NCBI GenBank assembly: GCA_026196495.1 | Contig: JAPHSY010000001.1 | Span: 62,001 to 126,000, forward strand | Length of the DNA stretch: 64,000 nt | From: Magnetovibrio sp. | GTDB lineage: Bacteria; Pseudomonadota; Alphaproteobacteria; Rhodospirillales; Magnetovibrionaceae | Reading direction: 5' to 3' | Part shown: one piece after another, positions 8,995 through 18,493 of the stretch | How the letters are laid out: each line of letters opens with the position of its first letter | Position numbering within the stretch: position 1 is the first letter of the stretch | Made by a program: the position numbers and the translations under genes | The notes under the pieces: generated by a model | The model's input: the letters and a program-made list of their open reading frames with translations, nothing else | Database searches by the model: none | Told to the model about the DNA's origin: nothing

Positions 8995-10257
8995 ATGTCT
9001 AAACGGAAGATCTTTTCCCCGGCAGAGATGTCTCGAACCCTTGTGGATCACCGACATTGGTTGAAGCATGACGGCGGTGCCATGGCTGACCTGACCATGT
9101 CGAACTTGCGCGGCTTTAATTTAACCCGTGTGGATTTGCGCAAAGCCAAATTGGTTGGTGCGGCTATGTGTGATTGTATCTTAATCCGGGCTGATTTACG
9201 TGAAGCCGATTTGTTTGCCGTTGATTTTTGTGACGCTAACTTATCCCAGGCTGATTTACGTGGATGTGATCTGCGTGGAACCTATCTTCGCGGTGCAATT
9301 TTAGATCATGCCAATTTGGAAAATACTGATCTTCGCGATGGCAATTTGATCATCAGTGATGATCAAGAGCTTCGATTCCTCACCCATCGTCATGATCCAG
9401 CCGGGCGCGAGTTGGCCGACCTGAGCGGGGTGCAAATGGTGGGCGCACGTTTATCACAGGCCACAATCATTCAAACAGATTTGACGGGGGCATCGCTGCA
9501 AGGTGCCATTCTCAATGGTGCTGATTTGCGTGATTCCAACTTAACGGATGTGGATCTAAGCGGTGCCAATTTGGCAAAAGCAAACTTGTCCAATGTTGAT
9601 TTGTGTGGGACGGACCTCTCCGGAGCGGATGTGAGCGGTACAAATTTTGAAAATGCCAGTATGGCAGCGTGCAATTTAGAAGGTGTTGATCTTTCCACCG
9701 CCAAACTGAACGGTGCACGAATGGTGCGGGACCTCTCCGAACTCGATATCGATATTCGCAAGGTATTGCGCGAGCACGGCCAGTGGGTGTCATCGTTTGG
9801 GGCCGCGGGAACCCGTGCGGTTTTGGATGGTTATGATTTCAGCTACGTGGATTTTCGGGGCTTCAACATGAGCGGTGCAACCCTAAAAGGGGTTGATTTC
9901 ACCGGATCAAATCTTGCCGGAATGGAAGTCAACATGGCGGACTTCACAGGCGCGAAATTATGTAAGGCCAACATGATGGGAGTGGTCATGTGCGGTGCTA
10001 ATTTTAAAGATGCAGATCTAAGTGGGGCCAACTTGCGCAATGCGGATGCCGGCCCCCAGGAGATTCTCACCCGATCCGGGGAAAAGACCGATAAAGATTG
10101 GCCGACAAAATTTACCAATGCCAATCTGAGCGGCACCAATTTGATACGTGCTGATTTTAATAATGCAGATTTGACAGGCGCCAATTTAATGCAGGCGAAA
10201 ATTACTCACATCAATTTGATGGATGCCAATTTGACCTCTGCCATTATGGAAGAATAG
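8995..10257 (+). CDS. Pentapeptide-repeat protein with two internal modules
   Basis: A 420-residue protein built mostly of A(D/N)Lxx pentapeptides, which form a right-handed quadrilateral beta helix. Two modules are visible. Each opens with the same L-x2-H-x2-W pattern (L16-H19-W22 and L258-H261-W264), followed by a Gly-rich turn and then repeats such as ADLREADLFAVDF and ANFKDADLSGANLRNAD. The repeat run is broken around residues 120-140 and 345-365 by charged linkers. No signal peptide or enzymatic domain is seen, so it is probably a cytoplasmic scaffold. DNA-mimic function is known for some family members but is not indicated here. Confidence 0.85.
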   Translation: MSKRKIFSPAEMSRTLVDHRHWLKHDGGAMADLTMSNLRGFNLTRVDLRKAKLVGAAMCDCILIRADLREADLFAVDFCDANLSQADLRGCDLRGTYLRGAILDHANLENTDLRDGNLIISDDQELRFLTHRHDPAGRELADLSGVQMVGARLSQATIIQTDLTGASLQGAILNGADLRDSNLTDVDLSGANLAKANLSNVDLCGTDLSGADVSGTNFENASMAACNLEGVDLSTAKLNGARMVRDLSELDIDIRKVLREHGQWVSSFGAAGTRAVLDGYDFSYVDFRGFNMSGATLKGVDFTGSNLAGMEVNMADFTGAKLCKANMMGVVMCGANFKDADLSGANLRNADAGPQEILTRSGEKTDKDWPTKFTNANLSGTNLIRADFNNADLTGANLMQAKITHINLMDANLTSAIMEE

Positions 10258-10332
10258 ATTAAGGCGCGGCCTTTTGTGAGCACGCTATACTCACCATCGC
10301 CCCCCAAACTGAACAGGCCTGATCACAAGACC

Positions 10333-11010
10333 ATGTCCAAAAAAACCAAAGCTGCGACACCGGGTACTTTTCGCAAAATTTTTGATTTCTTTGATGCTCC
10401 GATCATGAGTGTTGATTGTGGCAAACATTGCATGCCGTTAAACGATGGCGTTCCGGTTTGCTGTGATACGGGAAATGCCATTCCGGTGATGCAAAAAGCG
10501 GAATGGAAGCATTTGCGCACGCGTTCGAAAATGTGGGGCAAGTTCACGCCTTATGATGAAAACTCACAAGAAATTGTTGATGAACTCAGCGACAGTTGCA
10601 AAGCGGTAGAATGCAAAGGCTTCAAAAAGTGTGAGCGTGACAATCGCTCTTTGGCCTGCCGCACCTTTCCGTTTTTCCCCTATTTCACCAAAGACGGGGA
10701 ACTCCTGGGGTTAAGCTACTACTGGCACTTTGAGGACACCTGCTGGGTGATTTCAAATATGAAGAAGGTCGATCAGCGATTTATTGACCAATTTCTCGAA
10801 GCTTATGAAATTTTATTTGCCGATGATGATGAAGAATTGGAGGTTTTTCAGGATTATTCGGCAAGTCAACGCCGGGTGTTCTCACGCCGAAAACAAGATA
10901 TTCCCGTTATCAATCGCAAAGGTAAGGTCTTGCTGATCCGACCCAAGGGTAAGGGGGTCAAGAAGGGCAGCCTCAAAGACTTACCCAAATTTGCACCATT
11001 TGATGAATAA
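10333..11010 (+). CDS. Cysteine-rich YkgJ-like (zinc/iron-chelating) protein
   Basis: A 225-residue protein with nine cysteines in the first 140 residues (29, 33, 43, 44, 89, 94, 100, 109, 137). The segment RSLACRTFPFFPY resembles the CRxFPF signature of the YkgJ family of putative zinc- or iron-chelating proteins. The C-terminal third is basic and cysteine-free (GKGVKKGS). The frame is also open from GTG at 10276, but the ATG at 10333 gives a more natural N-terminus; neither has a strong ribosome site. It is the last gene of the cassette. Function and metal are unknown. Confidence 0.65.
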   Translation: MSKKTKAATPGTFRKIFDFFDAPIMSVDCGKHCMPLNDGVPVCCDTGNAIPVMQKAEWKHLRTRSKMWGKFTPYDENSQEIVDELSDSCKAVECKGFKKCERDNRSLACRTFPFFPYFTKDGELLGLSYYWHFEDTCWVISNMKKVDQRFIDQFLEAYEILFADDDEELEVFQDYSASQRRVFSRRKQDIPVINRKGKVLLIRPKGKGVKKGSLKDLPKFAPFDE

Positions 11011-11114
11011 AGAGTGAAATGTAAAGTGATCGAGAACCCCTTGCGCTTTTGTGCCCATGGGTGTAAAAACCAGCTCAGTTAACAGTCTCGCTGTCCACGT
11101 TGATGGATAATCGG

Positions 11115-11145
11115 GGTGGGTTCCGAGAGGAAACCCGCCTTTTTT
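11115..11145 (+). terminator. Terminator/attenuator hairpin upstream of rimP
   Basis: GGTGGGTTCC and GGAAACCCGCC pair with one bulged A around a GAGA loop and are followed by TTTTTT. It lies 57 bases before rimP. It may end the cassette transcript, or act as an attenuator in the rimP-nusA leader, where premature terminators are known in other bacteria. Confidence 0.75.
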
Positions 11146-11201
11146 GTTTTCAAAATTCAACGGTGGTGAGACTCGTAAGTGGATGAACAAGAGACCGTTA
11201 T

Positions 11202-11696
11202 ATGGATTTGGCCAAACGCATCGCAGACATGATTGCCCCGACCATCGAAGACTTGGGCTTCGAAGTGGTGCGCGTGCAATTGACCGGGGCGAAACACCCG
11301 CGTTTGCAAGTGATGGCCGAACGCATCGACGGGACCGGGATTGATGTAGAAGATTGCGCCAAAATTTCGCGCTCGATTTCTGCAATCTTGGATGTGGAAG
11401 ACCCGATTGCCAGCGAATATGCTTTGGAAGTCAGTTCTCCCGGTATTGATCGTCCGCTAACACGACTGAAAGATTACACGACCTGGGCTGGTTTTGACGC
11501 CAAGGTCGAGTTGGGCGTGGGCCTTGACGGGCGCAAACGCTTTACCGGGCGCCTTATGGGCCTGGACGATAACGATATGATTTTAATGGAAAGTGAGGAC
11601 GGTGATGAATTCGTCCTGCCTTTCGATGACGTTCAACGTGCGAAACTGTTGCTGACCGACGAATTGATCGCGGCAGTCACCTCGGAGCAGACCTAA
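11202..11696 (+). CDS. rimP: Ribosome maturation factor RimP
   Basis: Needed for 30S subunit maturation. The N-terminal alpha/beta domain holds DLGFEVVRVQLTG, and the conserved YALEVSSPGIDRPL lies near residue 70-85. The C-terminal Sm-like barrel contains KRFTGRLMGLDDND. 164 residues, ATG start. Its stop codon shares one base with the nusA start (TAATG), and it heads the classic nusA-infB operon. Confidence 0.95.
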   Translation: MDLAKRIADMIAPTIEDLGFEVVRVQLTGAKHPRLQVMAERIDGTGIDVEDCAKISRSISAILDVEDPIASEYALEVSSPGIDRPLTRLKDYTTWAGFDAKVELGVGLDGRKRFTGRLMGLDDNDMILMESEDGDEFVLPFDDVQRAKLLLTDELIAAVTSEQT

Positions 11697-13279
11697 TGAA
11701 CACTACCCCTCAGACCACCGGCGTGCATGTGCGCCCTGAACTCCTCACCGTTGCAGACACGGTTGCCCGTGATAAAGGCATCGACCGTAACGAAGTGCTG
11801 GAAGCCATGGAACAAGCGATTCAACGCGCCGGCCGTTCGAAATACGGTCATGAGCATGATATCCGCGCTCACATCGATCGCTCCACCGGTGAAATCACCT
11901 TGGCGCGCTACATCGAAGTGATGGAAGACGATGCTGAGATCGAAAACGAACACATGCAACAGCCTATTTCTCGTGCCAAGCGCAAGAAAGAAGACTGTGT
12001 CGTGGGTGAATTCATTGTAGACCCGCTGCCGCCGATTGATTTCGGTCGTATTGCCGCACAAACCGCGAAGCAAGTAATCGTACAAAAAGTCCGTGAAGCT
12101 GAACGCAAGCGTCAGTTCAACGAATACAAAGATCGTATCGGCGAAGTTATCAACGGCGTGGTCAAACGCATCGAATTTGGCAACGTTATTGTCGACATGG
12201 GCCGTGGCGAAGCGCTTTTGCGCCGCGACGAAACCATTCCGCGCGAACATTTCAACAATGGTGATCGCGTTCGCGCCATCATCATGGATGTGCGCGAAGA
12301 ACAACGCGGTCCGCAAATCTTCCTGTCGCGCACTCACCCTGACTTCATGGTCAAGCTGTTTGCCCAAGAAGTTCCGGAAATTTATGACGGCGTGATCCAA
12401 ATCATGGCCGCAGCCCGCGATCCAGGATCCCGCGCTAAAATTGCCGTGCATTCCAACGATAGCTCCATTGATCCGGTGGGTCCGTGTATCGGTATGCGCG
12501 GTTCACGCGTTCAAGCTGTTGTGGGTGAGCTACAAGGCGAAAAAATCGATATCATTCAACACTCTGAAGACCCGGCAACGTTCATTGTGAACGCCTTGGC
12601 TCCGGCTGAAGTGGTCAAAGTGGTGTTGGACGAAGAAAAGAACACCATTGAAGTTGTGGTGCCGGATGATCAATTGAGCCTCGCCATTGGCCGCCGCGGT
12701 CAAAACGTACGTTTGGCGTCGCAATTGTCGGGCTGGAACATTGATATCCTTACCGAAGCGGAAGAATCCGAACGTCGTCAGGCTGAATTCCTGGCGCGCA
12801 CCCAGCTCATCATTGATGCGTTGGATGTGGACGATGTGATTGCACACCTGCTGGTGACCGAAGGCTTTACATCGATTGAAGAGGTTGCATTTGTGCCGCT
12901 TGACGAGCTCAGCACCATCGAAGGCTTCGATGAAGACGTGGCTGAAGAATTGCGCATGCGTGCCCGGGGCTATCTGGAACGTCGTGACGAAGAGCTGGGC
13001 GAAAAATGTCGTGAACTGGGCGTCTCCGAAGATCTCTTGAATCTCGATGGTGTCAGCGCTGAAATAGCCGTTGCGCTGGGTGAACAAGGCGTGAAAGAGC
13101 GCGATGATCTGGCTGACTTGGCCGGTGACGAGCTGGTGGAAATGCTGCCGCCGTTGCTGAAAATGGGCGAAGACCAAGCCAACGAACTGATCATGGCGGC
13201 CCGTGCACACTGGTTTGCTGATGAAGCCAGCGGTGAAGAAGGAAATGAAGAAGCCCCGGCTGAAGGCGAAAGCGCTTAA
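11696..13279 (+). CDS. nusA: Transcription termination/antitermination factor NusA
   Basis: RNA-polymerase-associated factor for pausing, termination and antitermination. Domain order: N-terminal polymerase-binding domain (EAMEQAIQRAGRSKYG), S1 domain (about residues 140-200), then KH1 and KH2 with VGPCIGMRGSRVQAVVGEL and SLAIGRRGQNVRLASQLSGW. Two C-terminal helix-hairpin-helix-type acidic repeats follow (about residues 355-510), typical of proteobacterial NusA. 527 residues. The ATG overlaps the rimP stop. Confidence 0.97.
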   Translation: MNTTPQTTGVHVRPELLTVADTVARDKGIDRNEVLEAMEQAIQRAGRSKYGHEHDIRAHIDRSTGEITLARYIEVMEDDAEIENEHMQQPISRAKRKKEDCVVGEFIVDPLPPIDFGRIAAQTAKQVIVQKVREAERKRQFNEYKDRIGEVINGVVKRIEFGNVIVDMGRGEALLRRDETIPREHFNNGDRVRAIIMDVREEQRGPQIFLSRTHPDFMVKLFAQEVPEIYDGVIQIMAAARDPGSRAKIAVHSNDSSIDPVGPCIGMRGSRVQAVVGELQGEKIDIIQHSEDPATFIVNALAPAEVVKVVLDEEKNTIEVVVPDDQLSLAIGRRGQNVRLASQLSGWNIDILTEAEESERRQAEFLARTQLIIDALDVDDVIAHLLVTEGFTSIEEVAFVPLDELSTIEGFDEDVAEELRMRARGYLERRDEELGEKCRELGVSEDLLNLDGVSAEIAVALGEQGVKERDDLADLAGDELVEMLPPLLKMGEDQANELIMAARAHWFADEASGEEGNEEAPAEGESA

Positions 13280-13299
13280 GTCGGGCGGAGACGAGAACC

Positions 13300-13956
13300 A
13301 TGGCCGCCCCGTCAAAACACAACGTTGAAAGGCGTTGCATCGTGACCGGGGAGACGAAATCCACAGCCCAGATGCTGCGGTTCGTCATTGGTCCGGAACA
13401 AGTTGTGGTGTTTGACGCCGCAGGGAAGTTGCCGGGTCGGGGTTTATGGTTGAGCGCTCGGCTAGATATGGTAAAAACGGCCGCAGCTAAAGGCCTTTTT
13501 GCCCGTGCCGCCAAGGCCCGCGCCGAGGTCCCCGCGACCTTGGTGGAAGATGTCCAGCGGTTGTTGTTGAAGCGCTGTTTGGACCGTTTGGGTTTGGCGC
13601 GTCGCTCAGGCGATTTGGTGCAAGGCTTTGATAAAGTCAGTGCCAGCCTGAAAAACACAAGCCAGAAAAGTGCTCTGGCGGGTGTGCTTGTCGAAGCCTC
13701 TGATGGGGGTGAGGATGGGCGAGAAAAGATTACGCGCTTGGCCCCCGGTGTTCCGGTGGTGGCGCTATTTACGGCCGAACAAATCGGCCACGCCATTGGC
13801 CGCGATAATGCGGTGCATGCCCTGATCGGGGCTGGTAAAATGGCTGAGAGTTTTTTGCAAGACGCACGTCGATTGGCGGGTGTTTTGGACGTGCCGCTTG
13901 ATGGTTTAAAAACCACCGACGGCGAAGAATTCGAGCAGGGCTCGAAAACGGAGTGA
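13300..13956 (+). CDS. ylxR: YlxR-family RNA-binding protein with C-terminal L7Ae-like domain
   Basis: N-terminal YlxR (DUF448) domain with the signature RRCIVTGE near residue 10 and the conserved GRGLWLSA. The C-terminal part (about residues 90-200) looks like a ribosomal L7Ae-like fold, a fusion often seen in alphaproteobacteria. It probably binds RNA and acts in transcription/translation with its operon partners. It sits between nusA (20 bases) and infB (1 base), its standard location. The molecular role is not settled. Confidence 0.88.
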   Translation: MAAPSKHNVERRCIVTGETKSTAQMLRFVIGPEQVVVFDAAGKLPGRGLWLSARLDMVKTAAAKGLFARAAKARAEVPATLVEDVQRLLLKRCLDRLGLARRSGDLVQGFDKVSASLKNTSQKSALAGVLVEASDGGEDGREKITRLAPGVPVVALFTAEQIGHAIGRDNAVHALIGAGKMAESFLQDARRLAGVLDVPLDGLKTTDGEEFEQGSKTE

Positions 13957-13957
13957 T

Positions 13958-16585
13958 ATGAGCGATACAAACGACACCGGTAAAAAGCCGCTAACCCTAA
14001 AAAAGCCGGGTAAGCTTGAGCTGAAAAAGACTGTTGATGCCGGCACGGTGAAGCAGAGCTTCTCGCATGGCCGTTCCAAAATGGTCGCGGTTGAGGTGAA
14101 GAAAAAACGCACCTACGCTCAAGACGCCAGTGGTAAAATGTCTCAGGTCCGCGAAGGTCAGGCTGCTCCGGCTGCCCCCGCCGCGCCGAGTACGGCAACA
14201 CCTGCGCCCACACCTGCACCTAAGTCTGTGAAGGCTCCTGCCAAGCCTGCCGCCGATGACAATCTGACCGATGATGAGCGCGAAAAACGCATGAAGGTTT
14301 TGGAGCAATCCAAGGTCCGTGCCGTCGAAGAAGAAAAACGCAAAGCCGAAGATGCTGCGCGCGCTGAAGAAGAAGCCAAACGCAAGGCTGCTGAAGAAGC
14401 GGAAGCTGCGAAACAAGAAGCGGAGCGCAAAGCTAAGGAAGAAGCTGAAACGGCGCAAAAACCTGCTGAAGCTGCCCCAGTTGAAGAAAAGCCCAAAACG
14501 GCAGCGAAGCCTGCTCCGGCAGCAGAGCCGAAGCCTGCTCAGGCGAAAACTAAGGATGAAGGCCGTTCAGTTCCAGCCCAACCGCCTGCCAAAGAAGAAA
14601 CCAAGAAAAGCAAAAAGGCCAAGAAAAAGCCTGGCGATAACAAGAACGCCCAACCGACCCGTGGTCGTGGCGGCGATCAACGTCGTCGTTCGGGCAAGCT
14701 GACCATTTCCTCTGCCTTGTCAGGTGATGATGGCGAACGGCAGCGTTCCTTGGCGTCTGTGAAACGCAAACGCGAAAAAGAAAAACTACAGCAACAACAG
14801 GCACGTGCCGAAAACAAAAAAATCGTGCGTGATGTTGTTGTGCCGGAAACCATTTCTGTGCAAGAGCTTGCCAACCGTATGGCGGAACGCGGCGTGGATG
14901 TTATCCGTGAATTGATGAAAATGGGTGTGATGGCGACCATCAACCAAATCATCGATGCCGACACTGCGGAACTGATCGTTACAGAATTCGGTCACAACCT
15001 CCAACGTGTGTCTGAATCTGACGTTGAAACCGGTTTGGCTGGCGGAGATGATAGTGATGAAGATTTGGTCAAACGTCCCCCGGTTGTTACCGTTATGGGT
15101 CACGTTGACCATGGTAAAACGTCTCTGCTGGATGCCTTGCGTTCTACGGACATCGCTGATGGGGAAGCGGGCGGCATCACCCAGCACATTGGCGCTTATC
15201 AGGTGACCATGGAAAGTGGTGATAAAATCTCATTCGTGGATACACCGGGTCACGCAGCGTTTACCGATATGCGCGCTCGTGGTGCCAAAGTTACCGATAT
15301 TGTGATCTTGGTGGTTGCTGCTGACGATAGTGTGATGCCGCAAACCATTGAAGCCATTCACCACGCCAAAGCGGCTGAAGTTCCGATTATTGTTGCCATC
15401 AACAAATGCGACAAACCTGCTGCTGATGCGAATAAAGTGCGCACCGAACTTCTGCAACACGAAATCGTGGTTGAAGAAATGGGCGGCGATGTGTTGGCGG
15501 TGGAAGTATCAGCCAAAGCACGCACCGGTTTGGAAAAATTGGAAGAGGCAATCTTGTTGCAGGCTGAGATCTTGGATCTCAAAGCCAATCCTGATCGCCC
15601 TGCCGAAGGCGTCATTGTTGAAGCGAAAATGGAACAGGGCCGTGGCTCCGTTGCCACCGCACTGATCCAACGCGGTACGCTGCGCAAAGGCGACATATTT
15701 GTTGCGGGTTCCGAATGGGGCCGTGTCCGTGCGTTAATCGATGATCATGGTAACCAAATTGAAGAGGCCATTCCGGGTATGCCGGTTGAAATTCTTGGCC
15801 TCAACGGCACGCCTGATGCAGGTGATGAAGTTGTGGTGGTTGGCGAAGAAGGCCGCGCGCGTGAAGTCACCGAGTATCGCCAACGCAAAAAACGCGATCT
15901 GCGTTCCGCAGCCGCCAGCCGTGGCACCTTGGAACAAATGTTTGAAAAAATCAAAGAAGGCGAAGCTGCAACACTGCCTGTGGTGGTCAAAGCCGACGTG
16001 CATGGTTCCTTGGAAGCCATCAACGCTGCTTTGGACAAAATGGGTACAGATGAAGTGAAAGCCCAAGTGCTGCACGGTGCAGTGGGTGGTATTAACGAAT
16101 CTGACGTGATTTTGGCCCGAGCATCTGGGGGGTTCATCATTGGCTTTAACGTTCGTGCCAATGCCCAGGCCCGTGATTTGGCTAAGCGTGATGGCGTTGA
16201 TATCCGTTATTATTCGATCATCTACGATGTCACCGATGATATGCGCAATGCTTTGTCGGGTCTGTTGGCACCGACGTTGAAAGAAGAGTTCCTCGGTTAC
16301 GCACAAGTGCGTGAAGTGTTCTCCATCACCAAGGTTGGCAAAGTTGCCGGCTGTATGGTCACGGACGGTATGGTCAAACGTGGTTCCAAAGTTCGCCTGC
16401 TGCGTGATGATGTTGTCATCCATGAAGGTGAGTTGAGCCAGTTGAAACGCTTCAAAGATGACGCCAAGGAAGTCAAAGAGGGTACCGAATGTGGTATGTC
16501 CTTTGCCAACTACGACGACATCAAAGAAGGTGATGTGATCGAATGCTTCGATGTGATTGAGGTTGCACGCCAACTCGAAGAGTAG
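13958..16585 (+). CDS. infB: Translation initiation factor IF-2
   Basis: GTPase that brings initiator tRNA to the 30S subunit. The first 300 residues are a low-complexity Ala/Glu/Lys/Pro region, as usual for this class. The G domain follows with G1 [14 protein letters not shown], the switch region [13 protein letters not shown]3 DTPGHAAF and G4 NKCDKP. Domains II, III and IV complete the C-terminus ([20 protein letters not shown]). 875 residues. The start lies directly after the ylxR stop. Confidence 0.97.
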   Translation: MSDTNDTGKKPLTLKKPGKLELKKTVDAGTVKQSFSHGRSKMVAVEVKKKRTYAQDASGKMSQVREGQAAPAAPAAPSTATPAPTPAPKSVKAPAKPAADDNLTDDEREKRMKVLEQSKVRAVEEEKRKAEDAARAEEEAKRKAAEEAEAAKQEAERKAKEEAETAQKPAEAAPVEEKPKTAAKPAPAAEPKPAQAKTKDEGRSVPAQPPAKEETKKSKKAKKKPGDNKNAQPTRGRGGDQRRRSGKLTISSALSGDDGERQRSLASVKRKREKEKLQQQQARAENKKIVRDVVVPETISVQELANRMAERGVDVIRELMKMGVMATINQIIDADTAELIVTEFGHNLQRVSESDVETGLAGGDDSDEDLVKRPPVVTVMGHVDHGKTSLLDALRSTDIADGEAGGITQHIGAYQVTMESGDKISFVDTPGHAAFTDMRARGAKVTDIVILVVAADDSVMPQTIEAIHHAKAAEVPIIVAINKCDKPAADANKVRTELLQHEIVVEEMGGDVLAVEVSAKARTGLEKLEEAILLQAEILDLKANPDRPAEGVIVEAKMEQGRGSVATALIQRGTLRKGDIFVAGSEWGRVRALIDDHGNQIEEAIPGMPVEILGLNGTPDAGDEVVVVGEEGRAREVTEYRQRKKRDLRSAAASRGTLEQMFEKIKEGEAATLPVVVKADVHGSLEAINAALDKMGTDEVKAQVLHGAVGGINESDVILARASGGFIIGFNVRANAQARDLAKRDGVDIRYYSIIYDVTDDMRNALSGLLAPTLKEEFLGYAQVREVFSITKVGKVAGCMVTDGMVKRGSKVRLLRDDVVIHEGELSQLKRFKDDAKEVKEGTECGMSFANYDDIKEGDVIECFDVIEVARQLEE

Positions 16586-16632
16586 GCTCGTGTATTTCGA
16601 TTGGCACTTCTGTCTTTGAAAAGGGCAATGGC

Positions 16633-17085
16633 ATGACTCGTCACGGCCATCATAATTCAGCCAAAGGTCCAAGCCAGCGCCAATTGCGCGTGGGTGAAGA
16701 GCTACGCCATGCGTTGGCGTGGATTTTGGAACGCGGTGAAATGCGCGACCCCGTCTTGGCGACCACCCCAGTGACAGTTACCGAAGTGCGTGTCAGCCCG
16801 GATTTGAAAAATGCCACTTGTTTTGTCACGCCCTTGGGCGGCGGCGATGCCGAAGCCATCACAGAAGTGGTCGATGCCTTGGGGCGTGCACGCAAATTTT
16901 TGCGTCATGAAGTGGTGCGCAAGGTGAACCTTAAATTTGCACCGCAACTGCATTTCGAACATGACACTTCGTTCGATACCGCAGGACATATTGACGAATT
17001 GCTCCACCGTCCAGACGTTGCCAGAGACCTACGGCATGATCTCCATCGCGATGATGATGATTATGAAGGCGATGAGGACGCCTAA
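16633..17085 (+). CDS. rbfA: Ribosome-binding factor RbfA
   Basis: KH-like 30S assembly factor that helps 16S rRNA 5' processing and cold adaptation. Conserved pieces are RQLRVGEELRHALAWIL near the N-terminus, VRVSPDLKNATCFV in the middle, and LKFAPQLHFEHDTSFD before an acidic tail (RDDDDYEGDEDA). 150 residues. Another ATG five bases upstream is out of frame. truB starts two bases after its stop. Confidence 0.95.
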   Translation: MTRHGHHNSAKGPSQRQLRVGEELRHALAWILERGEMRDPVLATTPVTVTEVRVSPDLKNATCFVTPLGGGDAEAITEVVDALGRARKFLRHEVVRKVNLKFAPQLHFEHDTSFDTAGHIDELLHRPDVARDLRHDLHRDDDDYEGDEDA

Positions 17086-17087
17086 GA

Positions 17088-18032
17088 ATGGCGCGCAAAC
17101 GCAAAGGCAACCCAATTCACGGCTGGGTGGTTTTCGACAAACCTAAAGGCATGAGCTCATCCCAAGCGGTGGGCAAAGTGCGTTGGTTGTTGCAGGCACA
17201 AAAGGCGGGGCATGGTGGAACGCTCGACCCGTTGGCCACCGGAATTTTGCCGATAGCTTTGGGCGAAGCCACCAAAACTGTTTCCTACGTCATGGATGGT
17301 GCAAAAACGTACCGCTGTTGGGTGCGTTTTGGCGAGTCCCGCACCACCGATGATGCCGAAGGCGACGTGGTCGACACATCCGATGTACGCCCGACAGCCG
17401 CAGAAATCGAAGCTGTTTTGCCCGAATTTGAGGGTGAAATTGAACAAATTCCACCGATTTATTCTGCCCTGAAGGTCGATGGTGTCCGCGCTTATAAGCT
17501 GGCCAGAAATGCAGCGGTGGATAATCATGACGTGGAAATGAAACCACGCACAGTAAATATCAATTCTGTGCGCTTGATTGAGATGCCGGAACCCGATCTC
17601 GCCGTGATTGATGTAGATTGCGGAAAAGGTACTTATATCAGGAGTTTAGCGCGTGATTTGGCCCAAAAACTCGGCACAGTCGGCTATGTAGCTGATTTGC
17701 GTCGCACAAAGGTCGGTGGATTCGCAGAAAACCAAGCAATTTCACTGGATTCCTTGGAAAGCTTGGGGCATAGTGCGCGCCTCGAAGAAGCTGTGCTTTC
17801 GGTTATGACCGCGCTGGACGACATCCCGGCTCTGGCCTTATCGGAAGCTGAGGCTGGAAAAATGCGACATGGTATGTCCGTGAACGCTGAAACCGTACTG
17901 GCCCGCACCCCTGAATTGGTGGTGCAAGATGGGCAAGCGGTGGTGGCGATGGACCAAGACGTGCCGCTGGCTCTGGCCCGGATCGAAAACGGAGAAATCC
18001 GTCCGGTCCGTGTTCTCAATATAAAAATATAG
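17088..18032 (+). CDS. truB: tRNA pseudouridine(55) synthase TruB
   Basis: Makes pseudouridine 55 in the T-arm of tRNAs. The catalytic Asp lies in HGGTLDPLATGILPIALGEA. Further family motifs are KTYRCWVRFGE, PPIYSALKVDGVRAYKLAR and CGKGTYIRSLARDL. A C-terminal PUA-like part is present. 314 residues, ATG start, cotranscribed with rbfA. rpsO follows nine bases later with its own ribosome site (AGGAG). Confidence 0.96.
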   Translation: MARKRKGNPIHGWVVFDKPKGMSSSQAVGKVRWLLQAQKAGHGGTLDPLATGILPIALGEATKTVSYVMDGAKTYRCWVRFGESRTTDDAEGDVVDTSDVRPTAAEIEAVLPEFEGEIEQIPPIYSALKVDGVRAYKLARNAAVDNHDVEMKPRTVNINSVRLIEMPEPDLAVIDVDCGKGTYIRSLARDLAQKLGTVGYVADLRRTKVGGFAENQAISLDSLESLGHSARLEEAVLSVMTALDDIPALALSEAEAGKMRHGMSVNAETVLARTPELVVQDGQAVVAMDQDVPLALARIENGEIRPVRVLNIKI

Positions 18033-18041
18033 GAGTACACG

Positions 18042-18311
18042 ATGTCGATTACTGCAGAGCGTAAGCAAGAGCTTATCACTGAATATGCAACAAAGCCGGG
18101 TGATACCGGTTCCCCCGAGGTGCAGGTTGCCGTTCTCACCGAACGCATCGTTAACCTGACCGAACACCTCAAAACCCACAAAAAAGATCACCACTCCCGT
18201 CGTGGTTTGTTGATCATGGTGGGTCAGCGCCGCCGTCTTCTGGACTATACCAAGAAGAAGAACCAGGCGCGCTACGAAGACCTGATCAAGCGCCTCGGCC
18301 TCCGTCGCTAA
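18042..18311 (+). CDS. rpsO: 30S ribosomal protein S15
   Basis: Primary 16S-rRNA-binding protein of the small subunit. The 89-residue sequence has the standard family blocks: [17 protein letters not shown], then [20 protein letters not shown] and DYTKKKN near the end. An AGGAG site sits seven bases before the ATG. A terminator hairpin follows directly. Confidence 0.97.
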   Translation: MSITAERKQELITEYATKPGDTGSPEVQVAVLTERIVNLTEHLKTHKKDHHSRRGLLIMVGQRRRLLDYTKKKNQARYEDLIKRLGLRR

Positions 18312-18318
18312 GGTGCTT

Positions 18319-18358
18319 ACGGCCAGCTTCGAGACCGGGGCTGGCCGTTGGTCTTTTT
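18319..18358 (+). terminator. Terminator after rpsO
   Basis: ACGGCCAGC pairs with GCTGGCCGT over a 12-base loop, followed after TGGTC by a run of five T. It lies immediately behind rpsO and suggests that pnp, although next in line, is at least partly transcribed from its own promoter. Confidence 0.75.
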
Positions 18359-18400
18359 ATTCGTGTAAATTCTTAACAAATTTCGGATAAAAAGACCGCG

Positions 18401-18425
18401 CCCCACAGCGGATGGCCGCTTGGGG
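18401..18425 (+). promoter_or_regulatory. Hairpin in the pnp leader
   Basis: CCCC/GGGG and AGCGG/CCGCT stems stack around a GATGG-side loop 70 bases before pnp. In enterobacteria a pnp leader hairpin is cut by RNase III and lets PNPase repress itself; this hairpin is in the corresponding place, but the function here is inferred. Confidence 0.35.
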
Positions 18426-18493
18426 TTAAGGCAGGACCATTGGTAGGCAAGATCAAGCAATAGGCCTGCCAAAATATGTAAGGAAATATAAGT

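Noticed and set aside
13191-14219. 342-codon open frame opposite ylxR and its flanks
   Set aside because: Pro/Ser/Arg-rich translation with no domain, lying against three real coding regions.
15734-16672. 312-codon open frame opposite infB
   Set aside because: Shadow of the IF-2 C-terminal domains; also runs across the infB-rbfA junction without features.
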